From: Methanobrevibacter sp.
GTDB taxonomy: Archaea; Methanobacteriota; Methanobacteria; Methanobacteriales; Methanobacteriaceae
DNA length: 8,529 nucleotides
NCBI GenBank assembly: GCA_017404125.1
Contig: JAFRCZ010000073.1
Span: forward strand, 1 to 8,529
Reading direction: 5' to 3'
Shown here piece by piece: positions 1 through 7,231 of the stretch. Under the pieces are notes generated by a model, which was not told the origin of the DNA, did not search any database, and worked only from the letters and a program-made list of their open reading frames with translations. A program made the translations under genes and the position numbers. Every line of letters begins with the position of its first letter. Position 1 is the stretch's first letter.

Positions 1-3000
1 AGAAAACAAAGAAAATACAAACAAAATAAAAGGATTTCCTGTTTTTTTCTTTGAAATATCTATTGACATTTTAGGATTTTCTTTAGGATTGCTTTTAGAT
101 TTTGTATGCAAATTCCTTTCAACATTATCATCATTTACATTATTATCTTCAAGGAAATAATCCTCCCATGGAAACTCATCATAATAATCCCCATAATCAT
201 CAGTTTCATTTGGATTATCAGAATTATCATTTGTGCTTCCATTCAATGGAATAACTTCAATACTTGCTGAATCAAGATTATTGGATTGATTGATATCTGG
301 AGTTGATGAATTTGCAGTCACATTATTTATAACTGTTCCCTCTTCCAATGCTTTTGTAGAAATAGCTAATAATGCAGATTCATTATTTTCCAAATCACCT
401 ATTTTCCAGATTAAATCAACAATATTTCCATTTTCATCTGCAATATTTTCCAATTCACCCTTTGTCAAGTCATAAAAAATAAATTCCAAATTTTCAGGAA
501 TATTACTATATGCATTTACTTGACTTGCCTTATCAGGACCATTATTGGTAACATTAATTATCCAATTTACAGTTCCATCAATATAAACAATATCATTATC
601 TGGCATAATGCTTACTGCTATATCACAAATCGGAAGTATTTCCAAACTTTCATTATCATGATTATTTTCTTTATTTAATTCGTAAGTGATTGTTTCAACA
701 TCTGCAAAAACAGTAATGTTGTCATTGGATTTATTAGCTTTTGTTGTAATGATTAAAGAAACGCTACCACCATTATCTAAATTGCCAATAATCCACTCAG
801 AACTATCCAAGTCAAAGGAATGATCAGAACAATTCAAAACAATCAAACCTAAAGACTCCCAATCAGACAAAGAAACAGAAACATTGGAAGCATCATTTGG
901 GCCATCATTTGAAACGACAACAATCCACTCAACAACATCATCCTTATTCACAGGACTTTCTGATACACTCACTTTAGTTATCAAATCACATAAAGGCATA
1001 ACATCTACACTATCAAAATCAAAATTATTAGATTCAATAGGATCAAATGTATCTGAACTTACAGTTGTATTGAGTTTTAAAGATTCGCCAGAAGAACTTA
1101 CTTTAGTTGAAATTTCTAAAGTTATTTCATCTCCAACCAATAGATTTGGGATCTCCCATTTATTTGCACTCTGATTAAAACTACTATTGGAGCTATCCAG
1201 ATAAATTAACTCTCCATCAACGTAGTTTAATAGAACATGCAAATTGCTTGCATTGTTTGGACCATTATTTTTAACATTTATTGTCCAATTAACAATATCT
1301 CCGTATCTTACTACATCCTCAGAGGCATTAACTGTAATAGCTAAATCAGCCATAATAACCCTGATTGTTTTATTGTCATAGTTATTGGTCATATTATAAT
1401 CATCTTCATAAGATGATACATTAACAGGATAATCAATCAACCCTGTTTTATTGGTTTGAACAGTGATAACCAAAGTCTGATTTTCACCACAATCCAAATT
1501 TCCAATAATCCAAGTACCATTATCCGGATTATATATGCCGATTGATGGTGAAGAAGACAAATAGATTAAACCTTCTGGAATGATTGCATTAACATTTACT
1601 TCAGTTGCATTGTTTGGACCATTATTCTTGACTTTTACAGTGAATTTAACTGTTTTATTAAAATCTAAATTCACTCTGCTAGATCCAATATCAATAGCTA
1701 CATCAAGAATTGGGATAATATCAAACTCGTTTGTTTCATCTATTTCCTTGTAATAATCATCTTCGAAATGTTCCGCATAAACATGATATTTTCCAGTCTT
1801 CAATGGATTTTCAACATAATCGCTAAGATTAAAATCAATATCCCCAAGAATGCCTGTTGTAAATGTTTTATTTAAGATATTTTCATTATTATTAAAAGAT
1901 TCATTATCAAGCATATTTAATGAAGAAGTACTTTTTGTCTCTTCATTGCTTGAAGAGGCCCTATAAACTATAACATTAACCCATTGATTATCTTCCCGAT
2001 CATCTTGATATAATAAACTGCCATTGTTACTGTTTTCTGCACCATCAACAGGATGAATTTCATCATTGCCAGTTAGTTTTTGACCTTTTGAGGATATATA
2101 ACTTACATTATAAAAGTAAATTTCATCAATAGATGCAGTATTATAGATTGCATTTGCAATATTATTGCCACCAATTAAAGTAAAATTAATTAGAATATCG
2201 CTTTCATTAAAATAACTGATAGCAGGATTTACAAGAGAATCCAAAAGATAAGACCAAGCTTGATTTTTATCAAAATTGGTGTTGGATAAAGTCATTTTTG
2301 ATCCATCAGTATAAATGGCTGAACCATTTCGTGCAGTATTAAATGTAAAATCAGATGAATCAACAGTATTGTTATCTCCTTTAATGTATATCGCCCCACC
2401 TAAACCGCGACTAATATCAGATTCATCAGGAATTGCAGAGTTATTTGAAAAATCAGATGAAATTATATTTGCATTTGAACCTTCAATATAGATAGCACCT
2501 CCTTTCTTACTAACATTGTTTAAAGAGAAATTATTAAAAATCAAATTAGAATCTGAACCGTAAATATAAATTGCAGCCCCATTCTCTCCTTGATTATCAA
2601 TAAAATTACTATCATAAATATAGGTGTTGGATCCATTAATATAAACAGAACCATTGATTACACTATGATTAGTGAAATTAGAGCTAAACAAATTTGCATT
2701 TGAACCAACTACATAAACAGCTGCACCAAAACCTGCAATATTATAATTAAAGCTTGAATTTAATATGGATACTTCTGTTCCGTTTATCAAAACTCCAGCT
2801 CCAACATTTTCAGCAAAATTCTTATAGAATGTAGAATTAATAATAATCGCTTCATTTCCCATTATAAATAATGCTCCGCCATCAGTACTGCTAGCATTAT
2901 TCTCATTAAAGAGGGAATTAAAAACTTTTACGTTGTTACCTTTTATTTGAATTGCACCACCCATAGGAGCAGTGTTATTTTCAAAAGTACAAGAATTAAT

Positions 3001-4101
3001 ATTTACAGTAATATCATTTACTTCAAAACCAGTACTTATTGCACCTCCATAAATTCCAGCACTGTTATTAATGAAAATACAATTAAATAAATCACCATCT
3101 GAATGTAATGTGGTGGCCCCTCCAATTCTATTACAATAATTATTAATAAAAGTAGAATTTGAAACCTTTATTCCTGGACGAAAGCAAAATGCTCCTGCAT
3201 GAGTAGTTTCATTATCGGAAATAGCGGAATTATTGATAAACAGACAATTTTCCACACTTCCCTCATTAATGGCTATTTCAGAATAACCTACTTGAAGTGC
3301 TCCGCCACAAGCTTGCAAACTCACATTATTTTTAACTGTATTATTTATAAATGTACAATTTCTAACTGTAGCATTATTTGCGGTTATAGCTACATTGGAA
3401 TACTTATAAGAAAAACCATTGTAAAAATTAGAATTTTCCAACAAGAAATCTGTACAATTTGGAGTTACATAAACATGGGCACAAAATTTACTTGCATAGT
3501 TATAATTAAAATTGCAATTGCTGATTGTACCGTTGCCATCTAAATAGTAAACTGCCTTATCATTTGAATTAATAAAATTACAATTTATTAATTTTACATT
3601 AGGGGCAGTGATCTTAAAAATTCCAGATAAGTTATTTGCATCAAGAGTTGCTCTAAGAGTTCCTGAACCACCACTTATAATAACAGATTTATTAACTAGA
3701 ATAGTTGATCCATTACCTGTATAAGTTTTTCCATTCAAATCAATAGTATCCCCAGATTCTGCATTGTTTATGGAATTTTGAATACTACTGAATGTATTTT
3801 CACTTGGGCTAAGAATAGATTTTAGAGAATTCTCATCTGAATTAATAGAACTTAAACTAAACTTTAAATCATCATTTAAGTTAGATAATTCATTCATAGA
3901 TTCTACACAATCCTTATCCTCATCACTTTTTACAATATTATCACTTATTTCTTCATTTAAATTTGTAAAAGAAGACTCAGACTGTGAATTAAATACAACT
4001 GAATTGAAACTAGACTCATCCAAATCAGTTGCACTAACAGTTGAAAATGTTAAAAATACACAGAGAATCATACAAATTAGATATATAATTTTAAATTTCA
4101 A
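1..4101 (-). CDS. Adhesin-like surface protein: beta-helix plus four DUF11 repeats, C-terminus cut by window edge
   Basis: The frame is open for 1367 codons and has no stop before the left edge. I chose the TTG at 4101-4099: GAGGTG lies 9 bases upstream, and only this start gives a basic n-region (MKFK) to a signal peptide ending near residue 24 (TVSA). The ATG at residue 11 would cut the signal in half. Residues about 100-610 are Asn/Gly/Ser-rich coils of the type NCTFINN...GGA, as in the right-handed beta-helices of methanogen adhesin-like proteins. Residues about 620-797 form a linker domain containing LLYQDDRE. Four DUF11 domains follow (about 799-1286), each with an N[ND]GP motif. An acidic Asp/Asn/Tyr stretch and a Lys-rich stretch then lead to TGNPFILFVF, the start of a membrane anchor. 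N-X-S/T sequons are abundant. The protein is probably exported, glycosylated and anchored at the cell surface for binding to other cells or substrates; the ligand cannot be told. The family assignment is firm, the role inferred. Confidence 0.9.
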   Translation of the reverse strand, partial: MKFKIIYLICMILCVFLTFSTVSATDLDESSFNSVVFNSQSESSFTNLNEEISDNIVKSDEDKDCVESMNELSNLNDDLKFSLSSINSDENSLKSILSPSENTFSSIQNSINNAESGDTIDLNGKTYTGNGSTILVNKSVIISGGSGTLRATLDANNLSGIFKITAPNVKLINCNFINSNDKAVYYLDGNGTISNCNFNYNYASKFCAHVYVTPNCTDFLLENSNFYNGFSYKYSNVAITANNATVRNCTFINNTVKNNVSLQACGGALQVGYSEIAINEGSVENCLFINNSAISDNETTHAGAFCFRPGIKVSNSTFINNYCNRIGGATTLHSDGDLFNCIFINNSAGIYGGAISTGFEVNDITVNINSCTFENNTAPMGGAIQIKGNNVKVFNSLFNENNASSTDGGALFIMGNEAIIINSTFYKNFAENVGAGVLINGTEVSILNSSFNYNIAGFGAAVYVVGSNANLFSSNFTNHSVINGSVYINGSNTYIYDSNFIDNQGENGAAIYIYGSDSNLIFNNFSLNNVSKKGGAIYIEGSNANIISSDFSNNSAIPDESDISRGLGGAIYIKGDNNTVDSSDFTFNTARNGSAIYTDGSKMTLSNTNFDKNQAWSYLLDSLVNPAISYFNESDILINFTLIGGNNIANAIYNTASIDEIYFYNVSYISSKGQKLTGNDEIHPVDGAENSNNGSLLYQDDREDNQWVNVIVYRASSSNEETKSTSSLNMLDNESFNNNENILNKTFTTGILGDIDFNLSDYVENPLKTGKYHVYAEHFEDDYYKEIDETNEFDIIPILDVAIDIGSSRVNLDFNKTVKFTVKVKNNGPNNATEVNVNAIIPEGLIYLSSSPSIGIYNPDNGTWIIGNLDCGENQTLVITVQTNKTGLIDYPVNVSSYEDDYNMTNNYDNKTIRVIMADLAITVNASEDVVRYGDIVNWTINVKNNGPNNASNLHVLLNYVDGELIYLDSSNSSFNQSANKWEIPNLLVGDEITLEISTKVSSSGESLKLNTTVSSDTFDPIESNNFDFDSVDVMPLCDLITKVSVSESPVNKDDVVEWIVVVSNDGPNDASNVSVSLSDWESLGLIVLNCSDHSFDLDSSEWIIGNLDNGGSVSLIITTKANKSNDNITVFADVETITYELNKENNHDNESLEILPICDIAVSIMPDNDIVYIDGTVNWIINVTNNGPDKASQVNAYSNIPENLEFIFYDLTKGELENIADENGNIVDLIWKIGDLENNESALLAISTKALEEGTVINNVTANSSTPDINQSNNLDSASIEVIPLNGSTNDNSDNPNETDDYGDYYDEFPWEDYFLEDNNVNDDNVERNLHTKSKSNPKENPKMSIDISKKKTGNPFILFVFSLFS
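245..1708 (-). repeat. Four tandem DUF11-type repeats within the adhesin
   Basis: Four diverged copies of one Ig-like domain follow each other, starting near 1708, 1350, 989 and 631. Each opens with a strand such as DVAIDI, DLAITV, DLITKV or DIAVSI. A V.[WF].[IV].V strand and the signature NNGPNNA, NNGPNNA, NDGPNDA or NNGPDKA follow, and three of the four then show W.IGNL or W[KI]IGDL (the second has WEIPNL). The GP codons lie 357, 360 and 363 bases apart, so the spacing is 119-121 residues. Copies 1 and 2 still share 22 identical bases at 1605-1626 and 1248-1269, which suggests a fairly recent duplication or gene conversion. In this family such repeats usually act as a stalk that lifts the beta-helix head off the cell. 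Confidence 0.85.
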
Positions 4102-4110
4102 TGTACATAA

Positions 4111-4116
4111 CACCTC
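4111..4116 (-). promoter_or_regulatory. Ribosome binding site of the adhesin gene
   Basis: GAGGTG on the minus strand matches the core of the methanogen Shine-Dalgarno sequence and stands 9 bases before the TTG. It decides the unusual start. The ATG at 4108-4106 is out of frame and meets a stop within six codons. Confidence 0.7.
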
Positions 4117-4239
4117 ATAAAATTTGAAGAAAAATAAATTCCAAGAATTCCCAAAGTAAAATCTTTAAAAATCTAAAATTAAACTTTTAAAAGAATTTTT
4201 AGAAAATATTTCTCTTCAAAAATAGTTATGAAGTCATTG

Positions 4240-4247
4240 TTTATAAA
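4240..4247 (-). promoter_or_regulatory. Candidate TATA box for the adhesin gene
   Basis: The minus strand reads AGATTTATAAAC, a good archaeal TATA-like sequence. Transcription would begin about 26 bases downstream, near 4217, giving a leader of about 115 bases. TTTATTTTT near 4131-4138 is a rival, but it lies so close that the transcript would lack the GAGGTG site. AT content is so high here that the call stays tentative. Confidence 0.35.
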
Positions 4248-4396
4248 TCTAACAGTTTTTTAGTCTTTAAAATTGATTTAAAAGCATAAAATTATTTTAA
4301 TATAAAAATAATATTATAATTGATGAGTAATTTAAAAAATAATCACAATTTAATATTTAAATTAAAATTTATTAAATTAAATCAATTTTAAAATAA

Positions 4397-4489
4397 TATA
4401 AAAATAGTAAAAAAATGTAAAAAGTAGTAAAAAAATAAAAATGAAAAAATTAATTAATAGTGGTGGGAAGCTTTAGAAAGCACCACCAC
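4397..4489 (-). terminator. Stem-loop plus T-runs ending the lemA-DUF2207 operon
   Basis: GTGGTGG at 4460-4466 pairs with CCACCAC at 4483-4489. Inside it, GCTTT at 4470-4474 pairs with AAAGC at 4477-4481, leaving a small asymmetric bulge. The stop codon of the DUF2207 gene lies within this hairpin, and its left arm is built from the Gly codons of the protein tail. On the transcribed side come T6, T5, T7, T5 and T7 runs between 4450 and 4397. Oligo-T runs alone can terminate archaeal transcription, and the hairpin would also protect the 3' end. Confidence 0.6.
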
Positions 4490-6260
4490 CTCCACCACCG
4501 GAACCGCCTCCAATTCCTCCAATGGAGTCATTGTTAGCAGATGAGATAGTGGATGATGCTGTACTAAATGAATTGTTTATATGATTATATCCACCAAGAT
4601 AATAGAACATGAATAAGTCATTGGTAGTATAATTAGGATTGTCCAATCCTGCATAAACATGCATCTTCATAGCCTTATAAACCTGATCTGCTACACCTAA
4701 TGCAGTTGCATAAACCAAATACTTGTTCCAAATTGCAATAGATTCAGGAGGATGCTCTTTTATCAATGAATAATCCTTCAGGAACTTTTTGAATTTCTCC
4801 CACCTTTCAGTGTAAAGCTTTCCTTTCATTGTGTATTTTCCGCCAATTCCAGATGGCATGATAAGGCATGCTCCACCTACAATAGCAAAGAAAACGGCAA
4901 CTAAAGTAGTTATAAAGCTTCCTCTAAAATGGACAAAAAGGGACAAAGCTCCAACGATAATGGCTAAAACAATTGCACCTATTCCGAAGTACATCATATA
5001 GTCAGAACCGGTTTCATCAAAGTATTCTCCCAATACCTCCGGTGGCAAATAATCGTTTTTAAAGTTTTGACACCAATTGTTGTATCTGTCCTGGAAAGCC
5101 CTTGCTTGGTATTCCTCTCTAAGGCAATCCTGCATATAAGAAAAGCTGATTCTGCCATTAAGCTCATATGTTCTTAAAATGTCAATAAGCTCTCTTTCAT
5201 ATCTTTCCAAACCATCAGTGGATTTAACGGTCAAGTAAGTGGTATTGGTAAATTCAGTATCACTTTCAGAATCAACACCAAGTTTTCCCCTATCAATTAA
5301 ATCCATGATTGTAGCTTGATATGCCTTTTGATCCAAATCTCCTATATTCTTTCCAAATCCACCCATTAAAGCATTTACAAATGCTGGAGGGTCATTTGTA
5401 GGAGGTTCATGCTCATATATTCCTTGATAATCTGTTTTTGGTTCTCTTCCAAACTTATAATAGATTGCAAGAGGGATTGCACATAAGGCAACCAAAACAT
5501 AATTAACTATTGAACCTACAGTAGAGAGGATATTCTGTGTATTTTCCTCATTTTTCTGCATATTCCTTATTTCATCTGCAGCATCCTGATTGATGTGCTG
5601 TGCATAAGGAGTGCTTGATGAGAATTCATCCAATGGAATGAGAGCTCTAGCTTCAACATAATCTCCTTCAGATACACCATCACTTTTGATTACCAAATTG
5701 CCATCAGACCATTTAGCCTGTGCATCACTATAAACCGGATTGATCCAGTATTCAAGCTCCTTATCATCTGGGAAACGAATGACTGCATCTAGGGAACCTA
5801 AATCCTCTTCCCATTCATCACCCCAGACCTTGTATTGCAATTCACCAACATCATTATAGATCTTTACAACATGAGTGAAGTCATATTGAAGATATACCTT
5901 AACGTCAGCGCCTGCTTGAATCTTTTTGGTTTTGGCAGCATCACGGTAAAGATAGATCTTTATTCTTTCCTTTCCGCTATCCTTAATGATTTGATAATCG
6001 GCATAAGCTCCATCAACATAAACATGAAGATTCTCAATCGATTGGTTTTTCTTTAAAGGAATATCCCTGTAAACACCATTGGCTGATGAATCAAAATGAT
6101 AATCAATCTCTTCATAGACATTGATTAAACCATCATCGTATACCTGCATATCTATATTGGCATAGGGAATGGAATAATCCACTGCAGAAACTGCAGGAAG
6201 CAATGATATGAAAAATATTGAGATTAAAAGAATAGCTAATGCCTTGTTTTTAAAATTCAT
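4473..6260 (-). CDS. DUF2207 family membrane protein
   Basis: The 595-residue protein starts at the ATG at 6260, where GGAG lies 7 bases upstream and the protein opens directly on a signal peptide (cleavage near residue 26, AVSA/VD). A frame extension to 6299 has no such support. In order it has an exported beta-rich domain (about 27-230, with NGVYRDIPL), a transmembrane helix (244-268), a cytoplasmic part of about 150 residues whose YQATIMDLIDRGKL segment resembles a winged-helix fold, a two-helix hairpin (421-444 and 448-468), and the family's conserved C-terminal block W.KFKKFL..YS...IWNKYLVYATALGVA (487-525). It ends in GGSGGGGGGAF, a Gly-rich tail with a final aromatic residue that is usual in this family. 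The length is typical and nothing is broken. It lies directly downstream of lemA and probably works with LemA at the membrane. No biochemical activity is established for the family; the topology is inferred. Confidence 0.92.
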   Translation of the reverse strand: MNFKNKALAILLISIFFISLLPAVSAVDYSIPYANIDMQVYDDGLINVYEEIDYHFDSSANGVYRDIPLKKNQSIENLHVYVDGAYADYQIIKDSGKERIKIYLYRDAAKTKKIQAGADVKVYLQYDFTHVVKIYNDVGELQYKVWGDEWEEDLGSLDAVIRFPDDKELEYWINPVYSDAQAKWSDGNLVIKSDGVSEGDYVEARALIPLDEFSSSTPYAQHINQDAADEIRNMQKNEENTQNILSTVGSIVNYVLVALCAIPLAIYYKFGREPKTDYQGIYEHEPPTNDPPAFVNALMGGFGKNIGDLDQKAYQATIMDLIDRGKLGVDSESDTEFTNTTYLTVKSTDGLERYERELIDILRTYELNGRISFSYMQDCLREEYQARAFQDRYNNWCQNFKNDYLPPEVLGEYFDETGSDYMMYFGIGAIVLAIIVGALSLFVHFRGSFITTLVAVFFAIVGGACLIMPSGIGGKYTMKGKLYTERWEKFKKFLKDYSLIKEHPPESIAIWNKYLVYATALGVADQVYKAMKMHVYAGLDNPNYTTNDLFMFYYLGGYNHINNSFSTASSTISSANNDSIGGIGGGSGGGGGGAF

Positions 6261-6343
6261 ATAAATTCTCCTAATCAATACATAGAGAAAAATCTCCACA
6301 TATTAAACTTAGATAATATCTATATTTATGGAGAAATTCTCCA
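6261..6343 (-). promoter_or_regulatory. Leader of the DUF2207 gene with alternating self-complementary segments
   Basis: Read in the transcript direction, the lemA-DUF2207 gap contains GGAGAA (6342-6337), TTCTCC (6335-6330), GGAGA (6297-6293), TTCTC (6289-6285) and GGAGAA (6271-6266). The last is the ribosome binding site of DUF2207. Each segment can pair with its neighbour on either side, so one fold frees the site and another hides it. The first pair also forms a 15-base inverted repeat at 6329-6343, which could instead be a protein-binding operator. The sequences are directly seen; regulation is inferred. Confidence 0.35.
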
Positions 6344-6367
6344 CAATTTATAGGAATATTTCTTATT

Positions 6368-6922
6368 CTAGAATTCAACTTTAGGTACAGATCTTGCTTC
6401 TCCAGCAGCTTCAAAGAAGTCAGCTTCTTTAAATCCAAATAAGTTTGCAACAATATTGCTTGGGAAAGTTTGACATTTATTGTTGTACATCAATACAGTG
6501 TCATTGTAGAATTGTCTGGAATAAGCAATTTTGTCTTCAGTTTCTGCTAATTGAGCTTGCAATTCCTTAAAGTTTTCATTAGCTTTCAATTCAGGATAAT
6601 TTTCTGCAACAGCAAATAATGTTTTTAAGGTTTCTGATAATTGGTTGTTAGCTTCATTTATTTCCTTTACACCATTTGCATTCATCAAACCTGCTCTTGC
6701 AGCAGTCACATCTTCAAATACAGTCTTTTCATGACCTGCATAACCTTTAACGGTTTCAACTAAATTAGGAATCAAATCTGCTCTTCTATTCAATTGAACA
6801 TCAATTTGAGCCCATGCATTTTTCACTTTATTTCTTGCAGTTACCAAGCCATTGTAAAGACCTACAATAGCCACTATAAGAGCAATTATTATAACGATTA
6901 AAATTATTAATAGAATACTCAT
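6368..6922 (-). CDS. lemA: LemA family protein
   Basis: The 184-residue protein has the usual LemA length and layout. Residues 3-23 are one hydrophobic helix. The helical LemA domain follows with its hallmarks: [20 protein letters not shown] (35-54), [10 protein letters not shown] (56-65), [15 protein letters not shown] (104-118), [13 protein letters not shown] (128-140) and the C-terminal FPSN and FFE motifs. Arg and Lys just after the helix suggest that the domain faces the cytoplasm. AGGTGA stands 4 bases before the ATG and supports the start. It is the first gene of a likely operon with the DUF2207 gene 107 bases downstream. LemA proteins are widespread in bacteria and some archaea and are tied to envelope processes, but their molecular role is not settled. 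The family is certain; function is only suggested by the partner gene. Confidence 0.96.
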   Translation of the reverse strand: MSILLIILIVIIIALIVAIVGLYNGLVTARNKVKNAWAQIDVQLNRRADLIPNLVETVKGYAGHEKTVFEDVTAARAGLMNANGVKEINEANNQLSETLKTLFAVAENYPELKANENFKELQAQLAETEDKIAYSRQFYNDTVLMYNNKCQTFPSNIVANLFGFKEADFFEAAGEARSVPKVEF

Positions 6923-6926
6923 AGTT

Positions 6927-6932
6927 TCACCT
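6927..6932 (-). promoter_or_regulatory. Ribosome binding site of lemA
   Basis: AGGTGA on the minus strand, 4 bases before the ATG, is a strong match to the methanogen Shine-Dalgarno consensus and fixes the start of lemA. Confidence 0.75.
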
Positions 6933-6969
6933 ACGATAAGATTTTTTTATAATTACTATAATCATTTGA

Positions 6970-6979
6970 TTTATAAAAT
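6970..6979 (-). promoter_or_regulatory. Candidate TATA box of the lemA-DUF2207 operon
   Basis: AATTTTATAAAT on the minus strand would start transcription near 6949 and give a leader of about 27 bases that still holds the ribosome binding site. A second, perhaps stronger, TATA-like sequence, AATATATAAAAA, lies at 7058-7069 and would give a leader of about 115 bases. Sequence alone does not separate them; both may be used. Confidence 0.35.
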
Positions 6980-7140
6980 TTTAATAAATATTTTTTAAAA
7001 CATTCCAATTAAAAATAACATAAACCCCGATTATAATTATTATAAAATTATTTATAATTTTTTATATATTTATTGTTTTGTATTTAAATTTGATAAAAAT
7101 TAATATTTTTATAAAAAGTAAACTATATTTGATTTAAAAT

Positions 7141-7158
7141 TGATATAAAAAAAGAATA
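7141..7158 (-). terminator. Possible oligo-T terminator of the MFS gene
   Basis: The minus strand reads ATTCTTTTTTTATATCA about 75 bases beyond the MFS stop. Such T-runs serve as terminators in methanogens. No hairpin precedes it. It lies beyond the remnant, as expected if it once ended a longer tandem gene pair. Confidence 0.35.
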
Positions 7159-7161
7159 ATT

Positions 7162-7207
7162 TATTTAACTATCTTTTAAGTGAAAATAAAGCTATAGGGA
7201 AGAAATA
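7162..7207 (-). pseudogene. Remnant of the 3' end of a second MFS transporter gene
   Basis: The minus-strand frame reads FFPIALFSLKR followed by TAG, closely like the end of the intact MFS protein upstream, LPIAFFALKK followed by TAG. At the DNA level, 7162-7202 and 7225-7265 match at about 34 of 41 bases, and the match includes the stop codon and the bases just after it. Nothing recognisable precedes the PIAL segment, only about 30 AT-rich bases back to the MFS stop. The likeliest origin is a tandem pair of related transporter genes reduced by deletion or recombination; a small decayed duplication of the gene end is the alternative. It has no start and is not a working gene. Confidence 0.6.
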
Positions 7208-7231
7208 ATAATAGAATAATAGTTTTTTTAA

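Larger units (their letters stand above)
4102..4472. other. Noncoding AT-rich gap between DUF2207 gene and adhesin gene
   Basis: This 371-base stretch holds no credible reading frame on either strand. Its right part is the T-rich termination region of the DUF2207 operon, its middle carries the candidate TATA box, and its left part is the adhesin leader with its ribosome binding site. Within the leader, 4139-4155 is a less AT-rich patch with GGAATT twice on the minus strand and the small inverted repeat ATTC-CAA-GAAT. I see no RNA gene in it. Confidence 0.6.
6923..7231. other. Noncoding gap between MFS gene and lemA
   Basis: This 309-base gap has no intact gene on either strand. From right to left it holds a short MFS gene remnant (about 7162-7207), a T7 run that may end the MFS transcript (7153-7147), an AT-rich stretch with the two lemA TATA candidates, and the lemA ribosome binding site. 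Confidence 0.6.

Noticed and set aside
290..1174. Plus-strand open frames at 290-475 and 884-1174
   Set aside because: They lie antisense to the DUF11 part of the adhesin, have no ribosome binding site and show Ser/Thr-rich composition typical of the complement of Asn-rich coding DNA.
537..1626. Regularly spaced GGACCATTATT-like words resembling a CRISPR array
   Set aside because: Spacing of about 360 bases and an unbroken reading frame show these are protein-domain repeats.
3199..3543. Plus-strand frame of 114 codons
   Set aside because: It is antisense to the beta-helix coils; its Ile/Cys-rich composition is the mirror of repeated NNT and AAT codons.
4270..4450. Dense AT-rich direct repeats as a possible replication origin
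   Set aside because: No origin recognition boxes or replication gene are near, and the T-runs fit termination of the neighbouring gene.
6261..6299. Longer DUF2207 start at 6299
   Set aside because: The extra 13 residues would bury the signal peptide behind a second hydrophobic stretch, and the ribosome binding site fits only the ATG at 6260.
6271..6453. Minus-strand frame of 60 codons overlapping the end of lemA and the leader of DUF2207
   Set aside because: It is out of frame within conserved LemA sequence, has no ribosome binding site, and the product resembles nothing.
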